DNA of 64,000 nucleotides, from assembly GCA_023957275.1 (NCBI GenBank), contig JAMLHF010000019.1, positions 1 through 64,000 on the forward strand. Reading direction: 5' to 3'. The notes beneath the pieces were generated by a model. That model saw nothing but the letters and a program-made list of their open reading frames with translations, did no database searches and was not told the DNA's origin. A program made the position numbers and the translations under genes. Positions 18,444 through 26,259 of this stretch are shown here, in pieces. The DNA comes from Lentimicrobium sp. Lineage in GTDB: Bacteria; Bacteroidota; Bacteroidia; Bacteroidales; Lentimicrobiaceae. Position 1 is the stretch's first letter, and each line of letters begins with the position of its first letter.

Positions 18444-19445
18444 ATGAAGAAAAACATCGCGCTGCTCACCGGCGGCTACTCAGGAGAATATGAGATTTCC
18501 GTTAAAAGCGGCAAGGTTATCGAAAAGCATCTCGACAAAGACCTGTTCAGGGTATTTCCTCTGATTATCGGAAAGCAACAATGGATTTACAAAGACACGG
18601 GAGGGTCAGAAATTCCGGTAAATCTGAACGACTTTTCCCTTGAACTTCAGGAAGGGAAAATAAAATTTGACGCCGCATTTATCGGTATCCACGGGACACC
18701 CGGAGAAGACGGCAAGTTGCAGGGGTACCTTGATATGATCGGGATTCCTTACAATACCTGCGGCCGGGCCACATCGGCACTGACTTTCAATAAATTCTTC
18801 TGCAACGAGTTTGTAGGCAGGGCCGGTATAAAGATTGCCAACACCGTTTACCTGCACAAACGTGACACCCCTGACACAGACACAATTCTCAGTGTCACCG
18901 GCCTCCCCTGCTTTGTTAAACCCAACAGTAACGGGTCGAGCGTTGGCATTTCAAAGGTTCATTCGCGCGAAGAGCTGCTTCCGGCCATTCAGCTTGCTTT
19001 TGAATCGGATGAAGAAGTGCTGGTTCAGGAATTTATTCCCGGAGTGGAAATCACCTGCGGTATCTATGAGAAGAATGGAGAACCGGTAATTCTTCCGCTT
19101 ACTGAAATCATCAGTCATAAAGAATTCTTTGACTTTGAAGCCAAGTACAGTGGATTTTCTGATGAAATCACCCCTGCACGTCTGCCCGATAATCTGACTG
19201 ACGAATGCCGGAGCATTTCACTGATGCTTTACCGCAGGCTGAATTGCCGCGGCGTGGTCCGGTTCGATTATATCCTTACCCCGGATCAGGCTCCGGGAGG
19301 TAAACAGTTTTATTTCCTTGAAGTAAATACCATCCCCGGACTTTCTGAAGCCAGCATTGTCCCTCAACAGGCCGCCCATATGGGAATCAGTCTTAACCGT
19401 TTGTTTACCGATTTGCTAACGGAAACCCTGGAAAGATACCGTTAA
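18444..19445 (+). CDS. ddl: D-alanine--D-alanine ligase
   Basis: Joins two D-alanines with ATP in peptidoglycan precursor synthesis. 333 residues from the ATG at 18444. Family features: LLTGGYSGEYEIS near 8 (N-terminal ATP-grasp segment), HGTPGEDGKLQG near 86, KPNSNGSSVGISKV near 160 (ATP-binding), VQEFIPGVEITCG near 195, RFDYI near 275 and EVNTIPGLSEAS near 295 (metal site). The frame stays open 234 bases further upstream, but that part has no similarity to Ddl and contains the promoter. Confidence 0.96.
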   Translation: MKKNIALLTGGYSGEYEISVKSGKVIEKHLDKDLFRVFPLIIGKQQWIYKDTGGSEIPVNLNDFSLELQEGKIKFDAAFIGIHGTPGEDGKLQGYLDMIGIPYNTCGRATSALTFNKFFCNEFVGRAGIKIANTVYLHKRDTPDTDTILSVTGLPCFVKPNSNGSSVGISKVHSREELLPAIQLAFESDEEVLVQEFIPGVEITCGIYEKNGEPVILPLTEIISHKEFFDFEAKYSGFSDEITPARLPDNLTDECRSISLMLYRRLNCRGVVRFDYILTPDQAPGGKQFYFLEVNTIPGLSEASIVPQQAAHMGISLNRLFTDLLTETLERYR

Positions 19446-19463
19446 TTTAATCGCGTCAGCAAG

Positions 19464-19675
19464 TACCTGATCCCTGACATACAATTTGGTTATCAACAAT
19501 TTACATAAGTCCGGAAGGCTATTTTGGACTTATAGCGCTGGCTTACAAGTTCAGGTATCGCAATTATCCAATCAAACATCTGAAAGACAACGCCTTACTC
19601 AATCCAGAGATCCGGATACATTCATTTCTTTATAAGTTATATGTGAAATTACGGTTCTACCGTAATCCATTTCAC
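19464..19675. other. Gap 19446-19805 with three strong inverted repeats
   Basis: The 360-base gap holds a nested pair of inverted repeats: outer TACCTGA/TCAGGTA (19464-19470 and 19551-19557), inner ATAAGTCC/GGACTTAT (19505-19512 and 19526-19533). Further on is a hairpin GTGAAA-TTACGG/CCGTAA-TTTCAC (19643-19654 and 19660-19675) with a four-base bulge. None has a U tract. It could be a structured RNA, a ddl 3' region or operators. I see no coding gene here. Confidence 0.4.
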
Positions 19676-19750
19676 CCGGCTGATTCGACACTTCACCTTA
19701 CCCGCCCGACAGTTGACACGAATTGCATTTCAGTGCCCAGGGACCTGAAT

Positions 19751-19758
19751 TACCTTTG
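19751..19758 (+). promoter_or_regulatory. Promoter -7 box for the 19806 gene
   Basis: TACCTTTG, exact TAnnTTTG, 47 bases upstream of the start codon. No -33 TTTG at standard spacing. Confidence 0.5.
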
Positions 19759-19805
19759 CTTCATCAACAGGAAAAAACAATTCAGAAACATTAAAACCCA
19801 GAGCC

Positions 19806-20138
19806 ATGAAAACTTACATTTTCGCAACCGCAATCGCAATAATGCTGTCAATCAGCTTACAGGCATCAACCGGAGGAAAAACCGGAACCATGAAAGCAAA
19901 GGTCCATATTTTTCAGACCAACACTGAAAGTGTCGATGTGTATGTAGCCAAGATTCCGGGACAACTGGTAAAGGTCACCATATTCAGCGCTTCAGGAACC
20001 CCGCTGATGAAGACACGCATTAAAAAACAGAGCAGCCGCTATCTGCGCTATTACCTGAACGACCTTCCCGAAGGTTGCTATGATGTAAAAGTAGAGCAGA
20101 ACGGAGAAGTGATTTCAGAAATGAAGATTCAAAAGTAA
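19806..20138 (+). CDS. Small secreted protein, Por-sorting/DUF3244-like
   Basis: 110 residues with a signal peptide (MKTYIFATAIAIMLSISLQA). The mature 90 residues look like one isolated sandwich domain of the Por/DUF3244 kind: VDVYVAKIPGQLVKVTIFSA, GTPLMKTRIKK, LNDLPEGCYDVKVEQNG. Such domains normally sit at the C-terminus of T9SS cargo, so a protein made of almost nothing else is unusual. Role unknown. It has its own promoter, with a palindrome at 20198-20227 downstream. Confidence 0.7.
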   Translation: MKTYIFATAIAIMLSISLQASTGGKTGTMKAKVHIFQTNTESVDVYVAKIPGQLVKVTIFSASGTPLMKTRIKKQSSRYLRYYLNDLPEGCYDVKVEQNGEVISEMKIQK

Positions 20139-20197
20139 TTCACTTTTATTACAGAATGAAATTGATGACTATTGCTCAAGCTCTTAATTATCAAATG

Positions 20198-20227
20198 CAA
20201 CATGCCGGAAAATTTTCCGGCATGTTG
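20198..20227 (+). terminator. Perfect 30-base palindrome, probable terminator
   Basis: Two 15-base half-sites: CAACATGCCGG and its complement CCGGCATGTTG with AAAATTTT in the middle. It lies 59 bases after the stop at 20138 and upstream of the next promoter (20304). There is no U tract, so it may be a stem-only terminator or an operator for the two-component operon. Confidence 0.5.
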
Positions 20228-20303
20228 GCAATGCATCGCTTTGGAGCAGGGCTTTCAGACAATATGTCATTTAAAGGCAGGCGTGGCATTAATTTCAATT
20301 TAC

Positions 20304-20311
20304 TACCTTTG
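20304..20311 (+). promoter_or_regulatory. Promoter -7 box of the lytS-lytR-like operon
   Basis: TACCTTTG, exact TAnnTTTG, 16 bases before the ATG at 20327. It excludes the in-frame upstream start at 20156 as the main start of the kinase. Confidence 0.55.
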
Positions 20312-20326
20312 AAGCAATCAATTCCC

Positions 20327-21370
20327 ATGCGGATGACCGGAGAATTTTTACAAAAGCCCCTGCTCAGAGTTTCATTATTTATTCTCCTGAGTATTCTTCT
20401 CCGCCTGATGCTCGACCTGTCCTTCGGAATGATTTATCGTTTTTACGATGTGATCAGGCCATGGCAGGAATACCTGGGCGCAGCGCTGCTAACGGTTGCC
20501 ATTCTGGAAATGGTCATTTTGCTAAAACGCAGAATTAACCGGCATATTCCGTGGGATAAAAGTCCCACGCGACGGCTGTTGCTCGAATGCCTGATCATCG
20601 CTCCCGCTGCATTGATCGCAATTGTGTTGCTGCGCATCTCTATCAATGTTTTTATGCTGAAAGCGGCTTTTATAAAATTCTCCGATGAAGTCATCACAGC
20701 AATCTATTACCTTTTCTTTCTGGTCATACTGCCTGCATTTCTCGAATTTGCGGTATTCCTGCTTAACCGCTGGAGAACCGGGCTGGCCGAAGTTGAAAGG
20801 TTCAGGAAAGAGAATGCCGAGTTCAGGTTTGAAGCCCTCCGGGCGCAGATAAATCCGCATTTCCTGTTCAACAGCCTGAACACCCTTTCATCTCTGATAT
20901 ATGAAGACCGTGACAAGGCGGCTGGTTTCATCAGGCATCTTTCGGATGTTTACCGTTATGTACTCGAAAACCGAAACCGGGAAACCATCACGCTGAGTGA
21001 AGAACTCACCTTTATCAAAGCATTTGTTTACCTCTATCAGCTCAGGTTCGACAATAAACTGACCGTTTCGGTCGCTGTGGAAGAGACGCTGCTGCAGCGG
21101 CTGATTGCACCCATGACCCTGCAGTTGCTGATTGAGAATGCGGTAAAGCACAATATAGTTTCAACCAGAAAGCCCCTGAACATTGAGATATATACGGACG
21201 AAAACCTTTTTCTGAACGTACGGAATAACCTCCAGAAAAAACAGACAGAGGAAGTGTCAACCGCCATGGGGCTGAAAAATATCGTAAGCAGGTACGGTTT
21301 TCTTACCCGGTTGCCGGTCGAAATTAAGGAAACTGACAATGAGTTTATTGTTAAAGTCCCGTTAATCTGA
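20327..21370 (+). CDS. LytS/YehU-type membrane sensor histidine kinase
   Basis: 347 residues from the ATG at 20327 (a second Met follows two codons later). About four membrane helices fill residues 10-140, then comes a cytoplasmic linker and the His_kinase domain with INPHFLFNSLNTLSSLI near 175 (phospho-acceptor His). The HATPase part is seen in LLIENAVKHNI (N-box, near 270) and AMGLKNIVSRYG (near 315). The frame extends upstream to 20156, but that stretch contains the palindrome and promoter. Partner of the LytTR regulator 5 bases downstream. No extracytoplasmic ligand domain is visible. Confidence 0.9.
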   Translation: MRMTGEFLQKPLLRVSLFILLSILLRLMLDLSFGMIYRFYDVIRPWQEYLGAALLTVAILEMVILLKRRINRHIPWDKSPTRRLLLECLIIAPAALIAIVLLRISINVFMLKAAFIKFSDEVITAIYYLFFLVILPAFLEFAVFLLNRWRTGLAEVERFRKENAEFRFEALRAQINPHFLFNSLNTLSSLIYEDRDKAAGFIRHLSDVYRYVLENRNRETITLSEELTFIKAFVYLYQLRFDNKLTVSVAVEETLLQRLIAPMTLQLLIENAVKHNIVSTRKPLNIEIYTDENLFLNVRNNLQKKQTEEVSTAMGLKNIVSRYGFLTRLPVEIKETDNEFIVKVPLI

Positions 21371-21375
21371 ACGTT

Positions 21376-22146
21376 ATGAAAGTGCTGATTGTTGAAGATG
21401 AACCATTTGCCCAGCAGGAACTGAAAAGGTTACTGGCCGGAACCGGTTATGACATCAGTATAGCCGGATGTACCGATTCAATTGAAGATACCGTGGATTG
21501 GCTCAGAAACAACAATCTGCCCGACCTTATTTTTCTTGACATACAGCTCTCGGATGGACTGAGTTTCGAGATATTCAGACAGGAGAAAATCCTTTGCCCT
21601 GTGATATTTACCACAGCTTATGATGAATATTCCATTCAGGCTTTTAAAGTAAACAGCATCGATTATCTGCTGAAACCAATCAAACCGGAAGAACTCAAGG
21701 CGGCCCTCGACAAGCTGGAAGCGGTCAGGAAGTCCTACAATCCTGCAAACCCTTTACCGTTCGATCTCGCCAGGCTTGAGCAGTTACTCAGCCCTGCCCT
21801 GAAGGAATATAAATCCAGGTTTATCGCCCGCCTTGGCGATCAGATCAAACACATCGGCATTGAAGAGGTTGCCTGGTTTTATGCAGAGGACAATGTGGTA
21901 TTTCTGATTACGAAAGGCGACAGCCGGTTCATCATAGATTACACCCTTGATCAGGTAACCAGTTTGCTTGATCCGGGCCGGTTTTTCCGGCTGAACCGCA
22001 GTTTTATCGCGCATATCGACAGTATTGGCAAGGTCAGCCGGTATTTTAACGGAAGGCTGGTTGTTGAAATTAAGCCTGCCGCTCCAGAACCGGTATATAT
22101 AAGCAGGGCCAGGGCCCAGGAATTTATCAGCTGGCTCGACCGTTAA
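21376..22146 (+). CDS. LytTR-family response regulator
   Basis: 256 residues. The receiver domain has the acidic pair in VEDEPF (near 8), phospho-acceptor Asp near 55 in LIFLDIQLSDG, Thr in FTTAYDEY and Lys near 100 in YLLKPI. A LytTR DNA-binding domain covers about 150-254 (FIARLGDQIKHIGIEEVAWF, FFRLNRSFIAHI, PVYISRARAQEF). It starts 5 bases after the kinase stop, so the two form a two-component system. Targets are unknown; the lipoprotein gene 12 bases downstream is the first candidate. Confidence 0.94.
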   Translation: MKVLIVEDEPFAQQELKRLLAGTGYDISIAGCTDSIEDTVDWLRNNNLPDLIFLDIQLSDGLSFEIFRQEKILCPVIFTTAYDEYSIQAFKVNSIDYLLKPIKPEELKAALDKLEAVRKSYNPANPLPFDLARLEQLLSPALKEYKSRFIARLGDQIKHIGIEEVAWFYAEDNVVFLITKGDSRFIIDYTLDQVTSLLDPGRFFRLNRSFIAHIDSIGKVSRYFNGRLVVEIKPAAPEPVYISRARAQEFISWLDR

Positions 22147-22158
22147 CAATAAAGAACA

Positions 22159-23178
22159 ATGAAAATAAACAGAAAATATTCATACATATTCAGGATGACC
22201 CTGTTCGCAGTTCAGATCATCCTGTTTACTTCCTGTTATCGTCAGGAAATTGTACTGGACCGACTGCCGGCCAACACCCCTGCCGGATCTGAAGTTTATA
22301 TTACGGGTAATTTCAATAACTGGGATCCGGGTGACCAGCGATTCAGGATGGAAAGGGGGACCAACGGGGTCTATTCCATCACGCTCCCGCGGGGAGCCGG
22401 TAAACTGGAATATAAATTTACCCGCGGAGACTGGACCACCGTTGAAAAGAACGAATGTGGCTACGACACTCCAAACCGCAGCCTGCGGTATGGCGAGTAT
22501 GAAACGGTTTTAAATACGGTTTACTGCTGGGGTGACACGGAACCGATGAATTGCATCCAGAAAACACTGGTAATTAATGAATTGCCCGAAAACACTCCCG
22601 ACACCCCCGTGATCTATCTGGCTTCCACCTTTAACGGATGGAATCCGGGAGATTTCAAGTATATCATGCAAAAAAACAGCCGGGGGCAATATTACATCAC
22701 CCTTGACAAACAGGCTGAATGCATGGAGTACAAATTCACGCTCGGCAACTGGGAGTCCGTTGAAACAGAGCCATCGGGTAATGATATCGCAAACCGCCGG
22801 CTTTGTTTTGATGAGCCGGACACTGCTTATGTTGCCATCAAAGCCTGGCGCAGCACCCGGATAAAAACTTTAAGAAAAGTCACCCTTGTAATCAGCAGTC
22901 TGCCCGAAGAAACCATGTCGGGTGATCCGATATATGCTGCCGGCAGTTTCAACAACTGGGACCCCGGCAATAAATGGCACGCTTTTAAAACCGATGATTC
23001 TGGCCGGCGCTATCTTACCCTTGCATCCGAGGATGAAACTATTACATTTAAAATCACCCGGGGTAACTGGAGAAGTGTTGAAACCACCCTTTCCGGTAAG
23101 GATATCGCTGACCGCAGCTTTATTATGGGACATGCAGATACTCTTTTCCTGAAGGTGGACCGCTGGAAGGACAGATAA
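22159..23178 (+). CDS. Lipoprotein with three tandem starch/glycogen-binding-like modules
   Basis: 339 residues with a lipobox signal (QIILFTSC), so anchored to a membrane by its lipidated Cys. Three homologous repeats of about 100 residues follow. Each has a LP.NTP start, a VYITGNFNNWDPGD-type motif (about 45; ASTFNGWNPGD about 150; AAGSFNNWDPGN about 256) and a YKFTRGDW-type motif (LEYKFTRGDW, MEYKFTLGNW, ITFKITRGNW). NxWxPG with Trp pairs is typical of CBM20/CBM48 (AMPK-type) sugar-binding domains. No enzyme domain. Co-transcribed with the sensor kinase and regulator, which suggests carbohydrate sensing or capture at the surface. Confidence 0.82.
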   Translation: MKINRKYSYIFRMTLFAVQIILFTSCYRQEIVLDRLPANTPAGSEVYITGNFNNWDPGDQRFRMERGTNGVYSITLPRGAGKLEYKFTRGDWTTVEKNECGYDTPNRSLRYGEYETVLNTVYCWGDTEPMNCIQKTLVINELPENTPDTPVIYLASTFNGWNPGDFKYIMQKNSRGQYYITLDKQAECMEYKFTLGNWESVETEPSGNDIANRRLCFDEPDTAYVAIKAWRSTRIKTLRKVTLVISSLPEETMSGDPIYAAGSFNNWDPGNKWHAFKTDDSGRRYLTLASEDETITFKITRGNWRSVETTLSGKDIADRSFIMGHADTLFLKVDRWKDR

Positions 23179-23431
23179 TCCTATGACCGGCATGCCATGA
23201 CATTCTGCGTTCCCAGGAATCCGGGCAAATCCCTTGTTGATCTATAACCCGCGGCTTTACCGCTGAAACCATTGCCAGACAAAGCATCCGCTGATATCCC
23301 GGCATCACGCCGGTTCAGGACCTGAATGATCCGGGATACTCAGTCAATCCATGCTCCGCTTTTAATTCTTACGGTTGATCCGGACAAAAACCCGGTTCAC
23401 CGGGAGGAATAGCCAGCTCATCGACAAAAGA

Positions 23432-23462
23432 TTTCAGATCAGAATTGAAGCTGATATTTTTG
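23432..23462 (+). promoter_or_regulatory. Promoter of the DUF116-oxidoreductase operon
   Basis: TTTC (23432-23435), 19 bases, TATTTTTG (23455-23462); one mismatch in the -33 box. Start expected near 23468, so the ATG at 23486 is the coding start. The gap 23179-23431 holds only a CCCGG/CCGGG hairpin at 23391-23404 of unclear meaning. Confidence 0.6.
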
Positions 23463-23485
23463 TGCTGAAGTTCAATGAACAAACA

Positions 23486-24715
23486 ATGGAAAAGAAGCTG
23501 TTAACAGTCAATCCCTATTCTCTTTGCGGCGATCAGGAAAATTCAGATCAGTTCTATACCGACCTTGAGGATTTCGGCGAAAAAACCATCGCTATGCTTT
23601 CGGAGAACCTCGGGAAGGTTACGGAAGAATTCATGAAGCATAATGCCCTGACCAGTCTGAATAAGCCAGCTTCGCGCGAAGAATACCTGTTTGAAGCCCT
23701 GCTGATCGGCTCCTTTTGGAATATATACGGAGGATATGCCCGTGCAACCCTCGATTCGACCCTTGACATCATGAAACAGTTAGCCGGTTTGCGCAGGGTG
23801 AAGGGCATTACAGGCATTACCGCCGATAAAACCAGGGGCCTTCTGGGCATCAGGCTGATGAAAGATCCGGAACACCGCGATGATTTCCTGACACCCGGAG
23901 TTAACGGCTTCGTGAAATTGATTCAATGGATGGAAGCCACCGGTGAATTTCAGCGTGAAGCACTCCGTTTCAGAGAGTGGTTAGCTTTTTTTAAATTTCA
24001 GGACAAATCCTTTACATTTATATCCATCTGCCTGATGAAAAACGCGGCAAAGCGTTTCAGCATTGAAAGCGAATCGGTTATGGGCATTTACACCACGGGG
24101 GTAAGTAACTTCAACAGACAATTCTCCGAAAAATACCAGCTTCGCGAAGACGCCATCTCTGTGCTCAGGGATAGATCGGAATACCACCTGGGGATGGTGG
24201 GCGCCTACATCATCAATAAGTCAAAAAGAGCTGAATTCCTCAGAACGAAAGAAAAGGTGCTGCTGGTTCCGACCTGCCTGAAAAGCTACCCTCAGTCAGG
24301 GTGCAAATCCATAAGGGATGAGAAAGGCGAAATTTGCGCAGGCTGTAATGCGGGATGCGGGATAAACCAACTAAGGCTGCTTGGCAGCAGGCATCATTTT
24401 GATGTGCGTATTCTAAGCCATTCATCCGACTTATCAATCTGGGCAGCCCGCCCCGGAAAAGAGCAACCGGTTGGAGTAGCAGGTGTCGCCTGTCTTACCA
24501 CATTGCTTTCAGGTGGTTTTGAACTCAGTAAGCACGGTATTATATCTCAATGCATCCCGCTCGATCACTCCGGCTGCAGCCATTGGACGGATAAAGCCAG
24601 AAACACCGGTTTGAATATCAATGAATTATTGCGCAGAATTATTGATATCAAAACACCGACCGGCATTACGGAACAAAACAACAAGACAGGGACCGGGAAT
24701 CCGGTTGCCGCATGA
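23486..24715 (+). CDS. DUF116 domain protein with cysteine cluster
   Basis: 409 residues from the ATG at 23486, which follows a promoter. The N-terminal two thirds are helical and unrecognised (EALLIGSFWNIYGGYARATLD near 75). The C-terminal third carries the DUF116 pattern: VLLVPTCLKS near 255, then Cys residues in SGCKSIRDEKGEICAGCNAG and CGINQL, then GVAGVACLTTLLSGGFEL near 330 and IPLDHSGCSHW near 360. The cysteines could bind a metal or Fe-S cluster (inference). Function unknown. Its stop overlaps the oxidoreductase ATG by 4 bases, so the two are translationally coupled. Confidence 0.78.
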   Translation: MEKKLLTVNPYSLCGDQENSDQFYTDLEDFGEKTIAMLSENLGKVTEEFMKHNALTSLNKPASREEYLFEALLIGSFWNIYGGYARATLDSTLDIMKQLAGLRRVKGITGITADKTRGLLGIRLMKDPEHRDDFLTPGVNGFVKLIQWMEATGEFQREALRFREWLAFFKFQDKSFTFISICLMKNAAKRFSIESESVMGIYTTGVSNFNRQFSEKYQLREDAISVLRDRSEYHLGMVGAYIINKSKRAEFLRTKEKVLLVPTCLKSYPQSGCKSIRDEKGEICAGCNAGCGINQLRLLGSRHHFDVRILSHSSDLSIWAARPGKEQPVGVAGVACLTTLLSGGFELSKHGIISQCIPLDHSGCSHWTDKARNTGLNINELLRRIIDIKTPTGITEQNNKTGTGNPVAA

Positions 24716-26259
24716 TCATAACACAAAAACCCAGAAAAATGGCTGAAAAAATAATCATCATAGGTGCCGGAATCAGCGGAATGTCTGCCGGTTGTTACCT
24801 GCAAATGAACGGATTCGATACTGAGATCTTCGAACTCCACAACCAGCCTGGCGGGCTGTGCACTACCTGGGACAGGAAAGGTTACCATATCGACGGTTGC
24901 ATCCACTGGCTGGTCGGATCGCGTCCGGGTTCCGGGTTATATGACGCATGGAATGAACTGATCGACATGGAGAAACTTGAAATTTATGACCATGATGTCT
25001 TTTACCGCTTCGAAGACGGCAATGGGAACTATATAAATTTTTACAACAACATTGACAAGCTTGAAACCGAACTGTTGGAAAAAGCCCCGGAGGATAAAGC
25101 GGTGATCATGGATTACATCTGTGCGGCGCGCAGGTTCAGCAAACTGAAAATGCCATTGGGGAAACCCCGTGAACTTTTTACGCTTGCCGACGGGATAAGC
25201 GCACTGATTCATTTTGGCCCGTTTATGCCCCTGCTGAAAAAATGGTCAAAGGTATCCATTGCATCTTTTGCCGGAAGATGTAAAAACCCGTTGCTTAAAA
25301 AGACTTTAGGGAATCTCTTTGTGCCGGAAATGAGCGTTGTGTTCGTAATGATTACGACAGCGTGGATGCATAATAAAATTGCAGGATATCCGATTGGCGG
25401 ATCGTTGCATTTTTCGCGCCTGATGGAAAAAAAGTATTTTGAGCTGGGTGGTAAGATTCATTACAACAGCCGGATCAGCAAAATACTGACACGGAAAAGC
25501 GATGGAAAAAAAATGGCTCACGGAGTGATTACAGACCGCGCCGAAACACACTATGCCGACTATGTTGTATCTGCGGCCGACGGTCATAACACGCTTTTCG
25601 AAATGCTTGAGGGGCAATATACTGACATAAAAACCAGGCAATTCTATGAGAATGAGCTGACATTTCCTTCTTTTTTCCAATTGTCACTGGGCATTAACAG
25701 GGTATTGGAAACTGAAGCGTCAAGTCTGATCTTTCCGCTGAGCACCCCCGTTGAACTGGAGCCGGGAAACATTATCAGAGATATTTCCGTAAGGGTGCAC
25801 AGTTTTGATCCTACCCTTGCCCCGACCGGAAAAACATTGCTTACGGCAATGATCACTTCATCCAATGAAGCATACTGGAGCGATTTAAGGATGAATGACT
25901 TCAGAAAATATAAAGCGGAGAAAGAGCGCATTACCCGTGAACTGACCGAAGCAATGGAGGTGAGGCTAGGCCCCCTTTCATTGCATCTCGAAATGAGCGA
26001 CCTGTCAACTCCTGCCACAGTCGTAAGGTACACCAATAACTGGAGAGGAAGCTTCGAAGGTTGGATCATGACTCCGAAACTGGGATTATTCAACCAGTTG
26101 CCAATGACATTGCCCGGACTGGAGAAGTTCTATATGGCCGGTCAATGGACAGCCCCGGGAGGTGGATTGCCAACTGCGCTTATGTGCGGAAGGGGCGTTT
26201 CACAACTGATATGCCGCAAAAGCGGGAAAAAATTTAAAAGCAGACCGTTCAACGCTTGA
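24712..26259 (+). CDS. FAD-dependent oxidoreductase, phytoene desaturase/CrtI-like
   Basis: 515 residues. The Rossmann motif IIIIGAGISGMSAG lies near residue 14, with the Glu-ending strand TEIFELHNQPGGLCTTW as in carotenoid desaturases and carotenoid isomerases. The C-terminal FAD segment FYMAGQWTAPGGGLP lies near 465. The reaction is not identifiable; substrates in the family are polyenes or other lipids. ATG at 24712 overlaps the upstream TGA; a second Met at 24739 gives the more usual family start. No carotenoid biosynthesis genes are nearby. Its end overlaps the convergent protease gene by 11 bases. Confidence 0.85.
   Translation: MIITQKPRKMAEKIIIIGAGISGMSAGCYLQMNGFDTEIFELHNQPGGLCTTWDRKGYHIDGCIHWLVGSRPGSGLYDAWNELIDMEKLEIYDHDVFYRFEDGNGNYINFYNNIDKLETELLEKAPEDKAVIMDYICAARRFSKLKMPLGKPRELFTLADGISALIHFGPFMPLLKKWSKVSIASFAGRCKNPLLKKTLGNLFVPEMSVVFVMITTAWMHNKIAGYPIGGSLHFSRLMEKKYFELGGKIHYNSRISKILTRKSDGKKMAHGVITDRAETHYADYVVSAADGHNTLFEMLEGQYTDIKTRQFYENELTFPSFFQLSLGINRVLETEASSLIFPLSTPVELEPGNIIRDISVRVHSFDPTLAPTGKTLLTAMITSSNEAYWSDLRMNDFRKYKAEKERITRELTEAMEVRLGPLSLHLEMSDLSTPATVVRYTNNWRGSFEGWIMTPKLGLFNQLPMTLPGLEKFYMAGQWTAPGGGLPTALMCGRGVSQLICRKSGKKFKSRPFNA

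Noticed and set aside
20156..20326. N-terminal extension of the sensor kinase
   Set aside because: It contains a perfect 30-base palindrome and an exact TAnnTTTG promoter box, and the kinase's membrane helices begin only after the ATG at 20327.
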